Assembly (NCBI RefSeq): GCF_021184045.1
Contig: NZ_CP073710.1
Location: 744,001 to 808,000, forward strand
Origin: Methanococcoides orientis
Lineage (GTDB): Archaea; Halobacteriota; Methanosarcinia; Methanosarcinales; Methanosarcinaceae
Direction: 5' to 3'
DNA length: 64,000 bases
Below the pieces are notes generated by a model. The model made no database searches, was not told the origin of the DNA, and worked only from the letters and a program-made list of their open reading frames with translations. Numbering within the stretch: position 1 is the stretch's first letter; the number at the start of each line of letters is the position of its first letter. Shown in pieces: positions 1-8,057 of the stretch. The position numbers and the translations under genes were made by a program.

Positions 1-1
1 A

Positions 2-190
2 AACCGTTTATCTATCGCCCTTCAAAATTTAGGAGTTTCTAGACATACTGCAAATTATATTCTACAAAAACATAAAAATGTGCTCATAATTGAGGATAAT
101 AAATTGAAGGGGATCAATAAAAATAAACTATTTGCAGATATGAAGAAGACAAATATTGAATATGAGGAGATTAAATCAATTTTTGGTTAA
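2..190 (+). CDS. 3' end of an unidentified gene
   Basis: The frame is open from the window edge and stops at TAA, giving the last 62 residues of a protein whose start lies outside. The fragment begins with a helical stretch (RLSIALQNLGVSRHTANYIL) that resembles a helix-turn-helix or winged-helix recognition segment, followed by charged, Lys/Asn-rich sequence with no recognisable motif. Codon use is more AT-rich (AAA, AAT, ATT) than that of the next genes. I do not recognise the family; a DNA-binding C-terminus is only a guess. Confidence 0.55.
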   Translation, partial: NRLSIALQNLGVSRHTANYILQKHKNVLIIEDNKLKGINKNKLFADMKKTNIEYEEIKSIFG

Positions 191-299
191 ATCATAACTT
201 TGGCTTTTTGAGCTGGTTCACCAAAATTCTTAATCTCCCTCCTCCTAACCTCCCAACCTCTCACAAATCATTTAATACTAATAGTACAAATACCCCAAC

Positions 300-920
300 A
301 TGTCTTACAGCTCCCACGCTGAAGAGGACGACGATGTTGAGATCGAGGAAGAATACCTGGGAGATTATGCCAGTATTCGGTCTATTGTGAAAGAGGCATT
401 GCCGTTCCAGATCCTTGCGACGTTAGGAGGAGCTGTGGCTGGTCTTATTCTTGTGGGGATGACTGATGAGCTTGAGCTGATTCCGGGTTTGATCGTCATT
501 TATCCGGCAGTTCTTGGTATGCGTGGGAACATTTCATGCACCCTTGGGTCTCGTCTTGGCAGTGCTATACACATGGGTCTTATTACTAAGATCGAGAACA
601 ATCCGGAGCTTACTAATAATATTTTAGGGTCGCTTACGCTTGGTTTTATTCTTTCTGTGGTTCTCGGGATATTAGGGCATGGTATGACAGCCCTGCTGGG
701 GCTTGAAAGTGCGGGAGTTGTATCCCTTACGCTGATCGCTGTGCTTGCAGGGGTGTCCTCAGGGCTCATTCTTGCGGTTATTGCTGTGCTCCTTGCAATA
801 GGCATGTTCAGGTTCGGTTTTGATCCTGACAACGTTGTGACGCCTGCAATTGCGACCATTGGGGACATCGTATCCATGTTCATGCTGTTAATGGCTGCAA
901 AGGTGGTGCTGATGTTATGA
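300..920 (+). CDS. MgtE/SLC41-type integral membrane transporter subunit, first half
   Basis: 206 aa. A short acidic N-terminus (EEDDDVEIEEEY) precedes about five hydrophobic segments with the MgtE membrane-domain look: small-residue-rich helices, PAVLGMRGNISCTLGSRLGSA near residue 65, and FGFDPDNVVTPAIATIGD near the end, matching the conserved D-P-D/N-x-x-x-P-x-x-T-x-x-G-D signature of MgtE and SLC41 carriers. It lacks the cytoplasmic N and CBS domains of bacterial MgtE. It probably moves Mg2+ or another divalent cation together with the next gene, which it overlaps by 4 nt (ATGA). No ribosome binding site is visible before the ATG, so the mRNA may be leaderless. The substrate is inferred. 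Confidence 0.85.
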   Translation: MSYSSHAEEDDDVEIEEEYLGDYASIRSIVKEALPFQILATLGGAVAGLILVGMTDELELIPGLIVIYPAVLGMRGNISCTLGSRLGSAIHMGLITKIENNPELTNNILGSLTLGFILSVVLGILGHGMTALLGLESAGVVSLTLIAVLAGVSSGLILAVIAVLLAIGMFRFGFDPDNVVTPAIATIGDIVSMFMLLMAAKVVLML

Positions 921-1477
921 CCTACTATACCATCGAGAGCATTGTCCGCAGGGGATTGCCTATCCTTTTGCTCACATCACTGCTCGGGCTTACTGCAGGT
1001 CAGCTGATGAACTCCCAGATCGAGAATCTGGTAGCCATACCCACCATACTGTTGCTGATACCCGCGCTGATCAAGATCGGCGGCGATACCGGAAGTATGC
1101 TGGGTGCAAGGCTGGCTTCGGCGTTCCATATGGGTATCGGTACCACGCACATCCAGAAGAACCCGGTCGTTAAGAACAGCGTCATTGCAGCATTTATCGT
1201 CGGGATGTCAGCTTCGGTGTTCCTGAGCGTTATTGCCTGGATGATATGCTGTCTTGGAGAAAATACCTTCAGTTTCTTCACAATATTTACCATATGCATC
1301 ATTTCCAGCATTTTTGAACTGGTCGCTGTGTTCTCAGCTACCATCGCAATAGCATTCGCATCACACAGATTCGGTATCGATCCCGATGATACTGTAATTC
1401 CTATCATCGCAACACTGGGAGATATCGTTGGCATCATTGCTATTTTCACAACGTTACATCTGATGCAGATAATCTAA
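917..1477 (+). CDS. MgtE/SLC41-type integral membrane transporter subunit, second half
   Basis: 186 aa, overlapping the upstream gene by 4 nt, so the two are translationally coupled. It repeats the same architecture: PALIKIGGDTGSMLGARLAS near residue 50 and FGIDPDDTVIPIIATLGDIV near residue 150, the conserved MgtE/SLC41 membrane motif, in about five membrane segments. The two half-size proteins look like a duplicated membrane domain that would form a heterodimer equal to a eukaryotic-style two-domain SLC41 carrier. The PhoU/RCK_C gene downstream is probably its regulatory partner. Family assignment is firm, the transported ion is not. Confidence 0.85.
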   Translation: MTYYTIESIVRRGLPILLLTSLLGLTAGQLMNSQIENLVAIPTILLLIPALIKIGGDTGSMLGARLASAFHMGIGTTHIQKNPVVKNSVIAAFIVGMSASVFLSVIAWMICCLGENTFSFFTIFTICIISSIFELVAVFSATIAIAFASHRFGIDPDDTVIPIIATLGDIVGIIAIFTTLHLMQII

Positions 1478-1496
1478 AAATGATCATGAAAAACGA

Positions 1497-1507
1497 TTAT
1501 ATATAAA
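1497..1507 (+). promoter_or_regulatory. TATA box of the PhoU/RCK_C gene
   Basis: TTATATATAAA lies about 40 nt upstream of the ATG at 1546, immediately after the stop of the second transporter gene. It is a strong archaeal TATA box, so the regulator can be transcribed on its own as well as by read-through. Confidence 0.5.
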
Positions 1508-1545
1508 TAATTAAAAAATCATACCTAATAACTGGTATCAATAAT

Positions 1546-2751
1546 ATGAGTCACAAAGAAATCAAGTATATTCCGAGGAATCTAAAAGACCTTCTTATTG
1601 AGATGAAGGATACTTCGGAACTGATGGTAGATCTTGCTTATTCTGCAATGGTATATGATGACGAGGATATTTCTGAAGAAGTACTTCATCTTGAAGAACG
1701 GATGGACACTCTTCATTACCATATGAAAATGGCCGCAATGTTAAGCACACGCCGTATCGATGAAGCAGAAGATATGGTAGGTGTTCTTCAGGTGGCAGCA
1801 TCCGCCGAGACCATTGCCAACGCAGCCGGTGATATCGCAAAGATCGTAGAGATGGATCTCGGTATCCCTCTTGAGCTTAAACTTGGTCTCAGGGAAGCCG
1901 AAGAGACAATTGTAAAGGCGACTGTCAATGAGAATTCCGATATGTGTGGACGTACCCTTGAAGACCTTGAACTTGAGGTCGAGACTGGTATGTGGGTAAT
2001 CGCCATTCGAAGGAGCAATGACTGGATCTATGATCCGCATCACGACACCCGTGTCCGTCCAAACGATGTGATCTTCGCAAGAGGTCATGACGAAGGTGTG
2101 CCTCTGCTTGTTGAACTTGCAACCATGAAAAATTACATACCACGCAAGTTCGAACATGTGAGCGTTTTAAAGGATCTCGAAAAAGCAGTGGACCTTATAG
2201 TTGATATGAAGAACACCGCAGAACTGTCCGTAGGACTTGCATATTCAGCCCTGCTCTTTGATAACACCGACATCGCTGAAGAAGTAAAGGCCCTTGAGTC
2301 CGAGATGGATAAGAAGAAATCCGATCTTCAGCACTGGGTACTTGAGACCGCTAAACATGTTCCTGATGTGAATCACCTTCGTGGTCTGCTTCACCTTGCT
2401 AATGCATCCGAGTTCATCTCCGATGCTGCATACGGAATTGCAGACATTGTCCTTCGTGATATCGACCTTCACCCCATCATCACTATAGCAGTGCGTGAAT
2501 CCGATGAGGTCATGATAAAGATGCAGGTTGACGGCTGTTCTCCGATAATAGGCAAAAGCCTCAGGGAGCTGAAGCTTGAGACCGAGACCGGTATTCATAT
2601 AATGGCCATCAAGCGCCATGAACGCTGGGTCTACAGTCCTGTACCGCGAACAATGGTCAAGGAAGGGGATATTCTTATAGGACGTGGTTCACAGACAAGC
2701 GAGGAAGCATTACTCGAGATGTGTGCCTGTCCGGTAAGAGAGGATGACTGA
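1546..2751 (+). CDS. PhoU-like and RCK_C (TrkA-C) double-repeat regulator
   Basis: 401 aa, soluble. It is an internal duplication: PhoU-like helical bundle (about residues 12-95, DLLIEMKDTSELMVDLAYSA), RCK_C/TrkA-C ligand domain (about 110-195, EETIVKATVNE...GMWVIAIRR), then PhoU-like again (215-300, DLIVDMKNTAELSVGLAYSA) and RCK_C again (315-395, GIHIMAIKRHERWVYSP). The two halves align almost end to end. RCK_C domains sense nucleotides or ions for transporters, and PhoU-like modules dock on membrane partners, so this is probably the cytosolic gate or regulator of the split MgtE pair just upstream. That partnership is inferred from context. Confidence 0.85.
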   Translation: MSHKEIKYIPRNLKDLLIEMKDTSELMVDLAYSAMVYDDEDISEEVLHLEERMDTLHYHMKMAAMLSTRRIDEAEDMVGVLQVAASAETIANAAGDIAKIVEMDLGIPLELKLGLREAEETIVKATVNENSDMCGRTLEDLELEVETGMWVIAIRRSNDWIYDPHHDTRVRPNDVIFARGHDEGVPLLVELATMKNYIPRKFEHVSVLKDLEKAVDLIVDMKNTAELSVGLAYSALLFDNTDIAEEVKALESEMDKKKSDLQHWVLETAKHVPDVNHLRGLLHLANASEFISDAAYGIADIVLRDIDLHPIITIAVRESDEVMIKMQVDGCSPIIGKSLRELKLETETGIHIMAIKRHERWVYSPVPRTMVKEGDILIGRGSQTSEEALLEMCACPVREDD

Positions 2752-2785
2752 TTTTAGCTCTGTAGAATCCTCAACTAAACTAAAT

Positions 2786-2817
2786 ACATAACCTTGACAT
2801 ATCTGGCAAGGTTGTGT
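2786..2817 (+). terminator. Stem-loop terminator after the PhoU/RCK_C gene
   Basis: An 11-bp stem (ACATAACCTTG with CAAGGTTGTGT, one G-T pair) and a 10-nt loop lie 34 nt after the stop codon, followed by a T-rich stretch. It closes the transporter operon. Confidence 0.6.
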
Positions 2818-3033
2818 ATCAATATTTAATTTCACTTTTTTTCTTAATTTCCGTACTTCCTTGCACAAAGATTCTCCCTATGGTTTCTTTTCAGAATTGC
2901 AATAACAATGTTATGTACATTTTATGTAAGGTTGCAATTATAGTAAGGAAATTTTGCAAACATCAGTCAAAAAATTTATAAAACATGGGCGATTTTATTA
3001 TAATGTATGGGTTCAGCAAAGTCAAGCAGAAAC

Positions 3034-3191
3034 AGCTAAACCCCACAACAAAAAGGTAAGATAATATTTGTCTTAATTTAGTCTAAAACTTTTGTGATTA
3101 TACTTCTTCTGTATATGAAGTGAAGTGAGAATATAAAAAAAAGGATGGATTTCTACAGAGTCTGAGTTTTAGTAGTGGGGGTTTTTGCTAA
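3034..3191 (+). promoter_or_regulatory. Candidate structured 5' leader of the gene at 3192
   Basis: The gap 2752-3191 holds the terminator above, a TATA-like TTTATAAA near 2974 and this segment. AGCTAAACCCCAC at 3034-3046 can pair with GTGGGGGTTT..GCT at 3175-3189, directly before the ATG at 3192. Inside it CTAAAAC near 3082 pairs with GTTTTAG near 3166, and two small hairpins lie between. Nested pairing that buries the start region suggests a regulatory leader. I recognise no known riboswitch class. A ten-codon frame (MGSAKSSRNS) at about 3006-3038 could be a leader peptide. Confidence 0.35.
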
Positions 3192-3695
3192 ATGGATAAA
3201 GCAGTTGTATATGGTCTACTTATACTTTTATTAGGAATTGCGATCGGATATAGCATCAATGACATGGCAACTGTCGAAGAGGTCCCTGAAGGTATACAAA
3301 TACCGGTAATGTCAGTCGGCTTGGGATCCATTGATGGGAACAATACTGACAGTCATAGACTTAGTTTCAATGCCTTTTTGTATAATTCCGGGGATGAAGA
3401 TGTATACGTAAATTCGGTAGAACCAATTTTCGGTGAGAACATCTCAAAAATGGTAGTGACCGAAAACAATACTATAGTTGTGGACAGAACTATAAACGGA
3501 AAATCTTCGGTAGAGATTAGTGGTCAGGTGGAATTGAATACCCCCGGTTTTTCAAAAGAAGAGACTATTGATGCAACTGAAATAAGCACCATAGGAGCTA
3601 TCATAGGATACAATATAACATCAACAGAGACCATTTATTGGGCCCGTGAGCAGAAATTAAAAAGAACGTGGAAAACACATGCATTATCGGTCTGA
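3192..3695 (+). CDS. Membrane-anchored extracellular protein, unknown function
   Basis: 167 aa. One N-terminal hydrophobic segment (YGLLILLLGIAIGYSI, residues 8-23) works as a signal anchor; the rest is hydrophilic, rich in Asn/Ser/Thr and predicted beta, with several N-x-S/T sites (NNTD, NNTI, NITS), as expected for a surface-exposed archaeal protein. The middle part has the flavour of an immunoglobulin-like fold (NSGDEDVYVNSVEP). The C-terminal KLKRTWKTHALSV is basic. No family is recognised. It stands alone, behind a structured leader and in front of the lipid head-group cluster. Confidence 0.7.
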   Translation: MDKAVVYGLLILLLGIAIGYSINDMATVEEVPEGIQIPVMSVGLGSIDGNNTDSHRLSFNAFLYNSGDEDVYVNSVEPIFGENISKMVVTENNTIVVDRTINGKSSVEISGQVELNTPGFSKEETIDATEISTIGAIIGYNITSTETIYWAREQKLKRTWKTHALSV

Positions 3696-3850
3696 TGACC
3701 ATTGCAGATCTTTCTTCCTCTTTTTTGCAAGATCAGTTCAGCAAGTTGAAATGACTTAATGATTTCAGCATCTCCATCTTTAAATTAATTTAGTAGCTGA
3801 GGCAGAATTGACCGATATTACTACCATCCTCCTTAAGTACTAACAACTCC

Positions 3851-3859
3851 TTTATATAT
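3851..3859 (+). promoter_or_regulatory. TATA box of the head-group cluster
   Basis: TTTATATAT lies 28-36 nt before the ATG at 3887, so transcription should begin almost at the start codon. There is no ribosome binding site, which fits a leaderless mRNA. Confidence 0.55.
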
Positions 3860-3886
3860 GATGGAAAAAACACAATCGGATATACA

Positions 3887-4636
3887 ATGAACCCAGACCA
3901 CAGTAATCGTGGTAATGGAGCCATAACTACAGCATTATTATTGGCAGCCGGAAAGGGCAGCCGTCTTTATCCTCTGACACGCGACACACCGAAATGCCTC
4001 ACAATGGTTCATGAGGCGTCTATTCTTGAACGACTTGTCATTAATTTGAAAAAGCAAGGCTTCAAACGTCTTGTTGTAGTCACAGGATACCAGGAAAAAT
4101 GTATTCGTGATTTTTTAGAAACGCGGGCTTGTGGAATGGAGATCGACTTTATTATAAGCCCCCTTTACGCGACCACCAATAACATATATTCACTCTGGAT
4201 GGCACGCAATATCATCAATGAGCCGTTTTTGCTTGTTGAAAGTGATCTTGTTTTTGATGGGTCTCTTCTGGATGAAATGTGCTCTCCTGACAGAATTGCC
4301 GTAGCACGCATGCAACCGTGGATGAATGGTTCCACTGTCACAGTCAATCGATCCCAAAATGTTAAGAAATTCCAAAATGGTATTGCTGGGACTTTTGATG
4401 AGGCCAGATACAAGACTGTTAATATCTACAGTTTTTCACTATCTTCATGGCAGCGTATTACAGAAAGACTTGACCAGTACATTTCAGCCGGCAAAGTAAA
4501 TGACTATTATGAAACCGTATTTGCTGAAATGGTAGCTGATGGCAGTCTCGACCTTAAAACAGTCTCTTTTGACAGCAAGCGATGGTATGAGATCGATACA
4601 GTTGCAGACCTGGCAAAGGCTGAGACTCTATTTTAG
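3887..4636 (+). CDS. Sugar-phosphate/choline-phosphate-type nucleotidyltransferase
   Basis: 249 aa. The N-terminal Rossmann-like NTP_transferase fold shows the signature LLLAAGKGSRLYPLT...PKCL (residues 17-38), then GFKRLVVVTGY and LVESDLVF with the metal-binding Asp. It ends WYEIDTVADLAKAETLF, the usual C-terminus of LicC-type (CTP:phosphocholine/phosphoethanolamine) cytidylyltransferases. With a PLP enzyme and a CDP-alcohol phosphotransferase downstream, it most likely makes a CDP-activated amino-alcohol head group. It is the only intact gene here that ends in TAG, and its frame continues for 82 codons after that TAG (see 4637-4885). Nucleotide specificity is inferred from context. Confidence 0.85.
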   Translation: MNPDHSNRGNGAITTALLLAAGKGSRLYPLTRDTPKCLTMVHEASILERLVINLKKQGFKRLVVVTGYQEKCIRDFLETRACGMEIDFIISPLYATTNNIYSLWMARNIINEPFLLVESDLVFDGSLLDEMCSPDRIAVARMQPWMNGSTVTVNRSQNVKKFQNGIAGTFDEARYKTVNIYSFSLSSWQRITERLDQYISAGKVNDYYETVFAEMVADGSLDLKTVSFDSKRWYEIDTVADLAKAETLF

Positions 4637-4885
4637 GCGGATAAATACGAAACAATAATTCCTTACGACACAAATCCACATACTTCTGGAAGACCAAGGC
4701 CGTTTTTCCAGCAATCAAAATGTGGGGTGAAGGTGAGGATTCCTCGTTCACTTTCAGGTTTAAAACCATTGCCTAAGCCCAGCTCTTTCAACCTGAAACC
4801 ACTTATTGAGGCTAACAAATTAAAAAATAAAGTATCACATCAAAAAAGTTCTATGGAGGGGATGCATGATGCAACAAAATTATGA
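4637..4885 (+). other. Open frame continuing past the TAG of the nucleotidyltransferase
   Basis: After the TAG at 4634-4636 the same frame runs 82 sense codons to TGA at 4883-4885, overlapping the start of the PLP gene by 20 nt. The encoded stretch is basic and Pro/Lys/Ser-rich (for example RPRPFFQQSKCGVKVRIPR) without a recognised domain. The DNA also holds an inverted repeat (TTTCAGGTT near 4752 with AACCTGAAA near 4790). It may be a pyrrolysine read-through extension or chance. The core protein looks complete without it. Confidence 0.3.
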
Positions 4886-5984
4886 GACTCAATCTGAAAA
4901 ATATGAATTTATTTCCGGACAGCATGGTGGTTACTATCGCCATGACTTTATTGATCATGCTTATCTTTATAATCTGTATTTCCCGCCAGAAGAAGTTTTT
5001 ACAAGTTTTAAAGATAAAATTCACGACCTTGTCCTTAACTACCCGATTGCACAGGATGCTCTTGACGATCTCATAGGTGATCTGATCGATCAGCCTGCTG
5101 AAAGGATCGTTGTAGGAAACGGTGCTGCCGAACTTATCAAGATCATATCCGGCCATATATCCAGCAAGTTGATCGTTCCAGTACCATCTTTTAATGAATA
5201 TGTGAATGCAGCATCAGTAGGCAAAGTAGTTGAATTTCCTCTTGAATTTCCATCTTTTCAATTGGATGTAGACAAGTTTGCTGATGAAGCGATCAAGGTT
5301 AAAGCAGATGTTGCTGTCGTGGTAACACCTAATAACCCAACATCGATCCTGGTTCCAAAGTCTGATCTAATATCTCTTGCACAAAAACTTGCAGACCATG
5401 ACTGTATGCTGATCATCGATGAATCATTCATAGATTTTGCACATGATCAGGATAAGGCAACTCTGGAACATGAACTCGAACGTTATCCGAACATAGCCAT
5501 CATTAAAAGCATGAGCAAAGCCTATGGTATCTGTGGTATCAGGATTGGTTATCTGCTAACTGCAAATTTAGCATTTGCTGAATCTGTAAGAAAAGGTGTA
5601 CATATATGGAACATTAACGGATTTGCCGAAGAGTTTCTGCGAATATTGCCTGATTACAGACAGGATTTTGTCGAAAGCTGTAAACAGGTACGGATCGACA
5701 GGTATAATCTGTACAAAAGCCTGTGTGCTATCCCGGGAATGACTGTTTATAAACCCGATGCGAACTTTATTTTCTGCCGCCTCCCTGATCATGCACAAAG
5801 TGGTCCTGAAGTCACACGGAAGTTGTTCATTGAGCATAATATGTACATAAAACACTGTAAGGACAAGACCCTACCTGATTCTGACCGTTATGTTCGTATC
5901 GCCAGCCGTACTGAAGCAGAAAATTGCAAATTAGTTGAAGCATTAGTAGATGTTATTGACTCCAACAAAGTGGAAGTATTCTGA
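4866..5984 (+). CDS. Fold-type I PLP enzyme (HisC/CobD-like), possible amino-acid-phosphate decarboxylase or aminotransferase
   Basis: 372 aa. Class I/II aminotransferase fold: VVGNGAAELIKII (residues 80-92), VVVTPNNPTS (about 155), LIIDESFIDF (about 183) and the Schiff-base lysine in SMSKAYG (Lys218), followed by GIRIGY. HisC-like PLP enzymes linked to LicC-type cytidylyltransferases include the phosphonate transaminases and the more recently described L-serine-phosphate decarboxylases that make ethanolamine phosphate, the latter similar to CobD. With a CDP-alcohol phosphotransferase next door, generation of an aminoalcohol phosphate is the best fit. A strong GGAGGGG site precedes the ATG. 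Exact reaction unknown. Confidence 0.85.
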   Translation: MMQQNYETQSEKYEFISGQHGGYYRHDFIDHAYLYNLYFPPEEVFTSFKDKIHDLVLNYPIAQDALDDLIGDLIDQPAERIVVGNGAAELIKIISGHISSKLIVPVPSFNEYVNAASVGKVVEFPLEFPSFQLDVDKFADEAIKVKADVAVVVTPNNPTSILVPKSDLISLAQKLADHDCMLIIDESFIDFAHDQDKATLEHELERYPNIAIIKSMSKAYGICGIRIGYLLTANLAFAESVRKGVHIWNINGFAEEFLRILPDYRQDFVESCKQVRIDRYNLYKSLCAIPGMTVYKPDANFIFCRLPDHAQSGPEVTRKLFIEHNMYIKHCKDKTLPDSDRYVRIASRTEAENCKLVEALVDVIDSNKVEVF

Positions 5985-6634
5985 TGAACGATTCTGATCA
6001 TCAGCAATCGCATCAGACAGGAATGCTTGCTTTCGCCCGGGACCTTCCAAACATCTGTTCTCTTGCAGGATTGTTATGTGCGGTCCTTAGCATATACTAT
6101 GCCATATTAGGCAATTTACCTATCGCGATAATTGGAATGATCTGGGCTGTTGTTTTTGACTGGGGTGATGGTCTCATTGCTCGCAGGATGAAGGGACGAA
6201 CTGATGAATATCGAGCTTTCGGGGGACAGCTTGACTCATTGATAGATATTGTAAGTTTTGGAATTTGCCCCGCTGTATTTCTCTTGAGCTATGGGGATTT
6301 CAGTCCATGGTTCTTGCCTGGAGCATTCGTGATCGTCGCTGTCAGTGCAATACGGCTGAGTTACTTCAATGTTTTCGGCCTGGTCGATGATTCGACATAC
6401 ATGGGATTGGCACTTGACAACAATGTCATTATTCTTGCTTTTCTCTTCCTGTTTGACAGTTTTTTTAGCCATCCGATCTTTTCAGTCGCTATATATTCAT
6501 TGTTTATGTTTATGGCTGTCTTTAATTTAGCACCAATCCGAACGCCCAAGTTTTCTGGCAGGTGGTTTTCTGTTCTCCTGGTTTATGCCCTGGTGTTAAC
6601 AGTCATCTATAGCTGGATGCTGTGGAGCAAGTAA
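5984..6634 (+). CDS. CDP-alcohol phosphatidyltransferase family membrane enzyme
   Basis: 216 aa with about six membrane segments. The catalytic CDP-alcohol phosphotransferase signature D-x2-D-G-x2-A-R-x(n)-G-x3-D-x3-D is complete: D59, D62-G63, A66-R67, G80, D84 and D88 (DWGDGLIAR ... GGQLDSLID). Such enzymes transfer a phospho-head group from CDP onto a lipid alcohol, or exchange CMP of a CDP-lipid for an alcohol. Here it would join the CDP-activated product of the two upstream enzymes to archaeol or another lipid. Its start overlaps the stop of the PLP gene by one base (TGATG), so the two are coupled. Substrate is inferred. Confidence 0.88.
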   Translation: MNDSDHQQSHQTGMLAFARDLPNICSLAGLLCAVLSIYYAILGNLPIAIIGMIWAVVFDWGDGLIARRMKGRTDEYRAFGGQLDSLIDIVSFGICPAVFLLSYGDFSPWFLPGAFVIVAVSAIRLSYFNVFGLVDDSTYMGLALDNNVIILAFLFLFDSFFSHPIFSVAIYSLFMFMAVFNLAPIRTPKFSGRWFSVLLVYALVLTVIYSWMLWSK

Positions 6635-6674
6635 CAATAAAATGGGAACTATTTGTATAAAAAAGGAAGATTTA

Positions 6675-7946
6675 ATGTATGAATATCAATCACTCAGAAA
6701 ATGTATCTCAAACAATGACAATGAGCTAATAATTTACGGGGCAGATCGTTTTTCACAGTTCCCACGCCGTGATGCATCCGTTAATTCAAAATGTGACCGA
6801 GTGCTTCCGGTAGCACGTCCTGATGATGTGGTAGTTCTACGCGGAAAGCTGGACTCTGAGTATCATAAATGGCTGCGTTCTCATGGTCTGGGTTCGGATC
6901 ATATTGTAGAATATAATGCTTATTCAGGAGAAATGTCGCTCTCAGAACTTATCGTTAATGATCCTGAACCAGTTAAAAAGATCATAAGGCAGTTCGGGAA
7001 AAAACCTGTATATGTGCCATGGTTTTCAGGTCGTATGGAAACTGAAGCTGCAAAAGTTCTTGGAGCTGATCTTTTTGGAGCAACTGAAACTGCAACACTA
7101 AAGTATAATGATAAGTCAGCTTTCAAGACCGTATGTCAAGAATTAGGGATAGCTGTTGTTGAAGGTACTTCATTTGAAATGCATCCTGAAGACAATGAAA
7201 ATTGTACGGATATGGAAAACATCATTAACGAATATCTGTCAACCTGCGAAACTGTTATTATTCGCGGTACTTTGGGTGAAGCCGGCATGTCGTTATACAA
7301 AACGAAAGGCAATGGTATTTCTGAAATATATCACGAAATTGCAGTTAGCGGTGAACGATCTGTTATCATTGAACCTTTTCTGAATGTTTCTTCTTCTCCG
7401 AATGATCAGTGGGCGATCAGCAGAGATGAAAATATAAATTCACTTGGCATGCGAGATCAAATATGCGAAAGGGGGATGGTACACGTTGGCACTCTCAAAG
7501 AAGCAAATGCATCAGCAGATACTTTAAATTGCATTACAAAAACATCTGCAAAAATTGTAACTAATATGGCTGAATTCGGATATCGGGGTGTAGTCGGTAT
7601 AGATTATATTGTATCGGATGATGGTATATTTCCTGTTGAAAATAATGCTCGTTTTAACGGTTCCTCTTATGTGAGCATGATCGTAGATAACATTGAAGAA
7701 TTATTATCTCCCATTCCATTCTGGAAATTTATAAAGATCAGGACAGAAGCATGCTCATTTCTTGAGCTAACTGAACGTATTGAGCCAGTACTTTATGATG
7801 GCAAAAAATTAAATTCTGTATTTCCTTTTAGCTGCGATACATTGCCGTTATCCGGAGATTTTGCTGTTATACTCTTAGCCGGGAATATGGATGAGATCTT
7901 TAATATCGAAGAATCATTGAAAGAAATGGTGTTCAAAAGTTTTTAA
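6675..7946 (+). CDS. ATP-grasp carboxylate-amine ligase-like protein
   Basis: 423 aa from this ATG, which has an AAGGAAG site 7 nt upstream; an in-frame ATG at 6642 without such a site would add 11 residues. The C-terminal two thirds carry an ATP-grasp fold: KYNDKSAFKTVCQELGI (lid entry), VIIRGTLGEAGMSLYKT (glycine-rich loop), ERSVIIEPFL, and the metal-binding EVxxR-like motif in FPVENNARFNGSSY near residue 330. ATP-grasp ligases join a carboxylate to an amine or thiol through an acyl phosphate. Following the CDP-head-group genes it may add an amino acid or other acid to the lipid head group. The product is unknown. Confidence 0.75.
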   Translation: MYEYQSLRKCISNNDNELIIYGADRFSQFPRRDASVNSKCDRVLPVARPDDVVVLRGKLDSEYHKWLRSHGLGSDHIVEYNAYSGEMSLSELIVNDPEPVKKIIRQFGKKPVYVPWFSGRMETEAAKVLGADLFGATETATLKYNDKSAFKTVCQELGIAVVEGTSFEMHPEDNENCTDMENIINEYLSTCETVIIRGTLGEAGMSLYKTKGNGISEIYHEIAVSGERSVIIEPFLNVSSSPNDQWAISRDENINSLGMRDQICERGMVHVGTLKEANASADTLNCITKTSAKIVTNMAEFGYRGVVGIDYIVSDDGIFPVENNARFNGSSYVSMIVDNIEELLSPIPFWKFIKIRTEACSFLELTERIEPVLYDGKKLNSVFPFSCDTLPLSGDFAVILLAGNMDEIFNIEESLKEMVFKSF

Positions 7947-7999
7947 TCAATCTTATATGCCAATAAATTATTGATTAAAATCCAAAAATAAAAAAAGCA

Positions 8000-8039
8000 C
8001 AATGCAGGTCCTGAATATATCTTAAAGGACCACGCATTG
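8000..8039. terminator. Bidirectional terminator between the head-group cluster and rpiA
   Basis: CAATGCAGGTCC at 8000-8011 pairs with GGACCACGCATTG at 8027-8039 with a one-base bulge. It sits between two convergent genes, with an A-run on the left serving as the T-tail for the minus-strand transcript. Confidence 0.55.
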
Positions 8040-8057
8040 GAAATTGTAATACGACGA

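Noticed and set aside
3887-7946. Phosphonate biosynthesis cluster
   Set aside because: Cytidylyltransferase plus PLP enzyme resembles PntC, but no PEP mutase or phosphonopyruvate decarboxylase is in the window, so a phosphonate cannot be supported.
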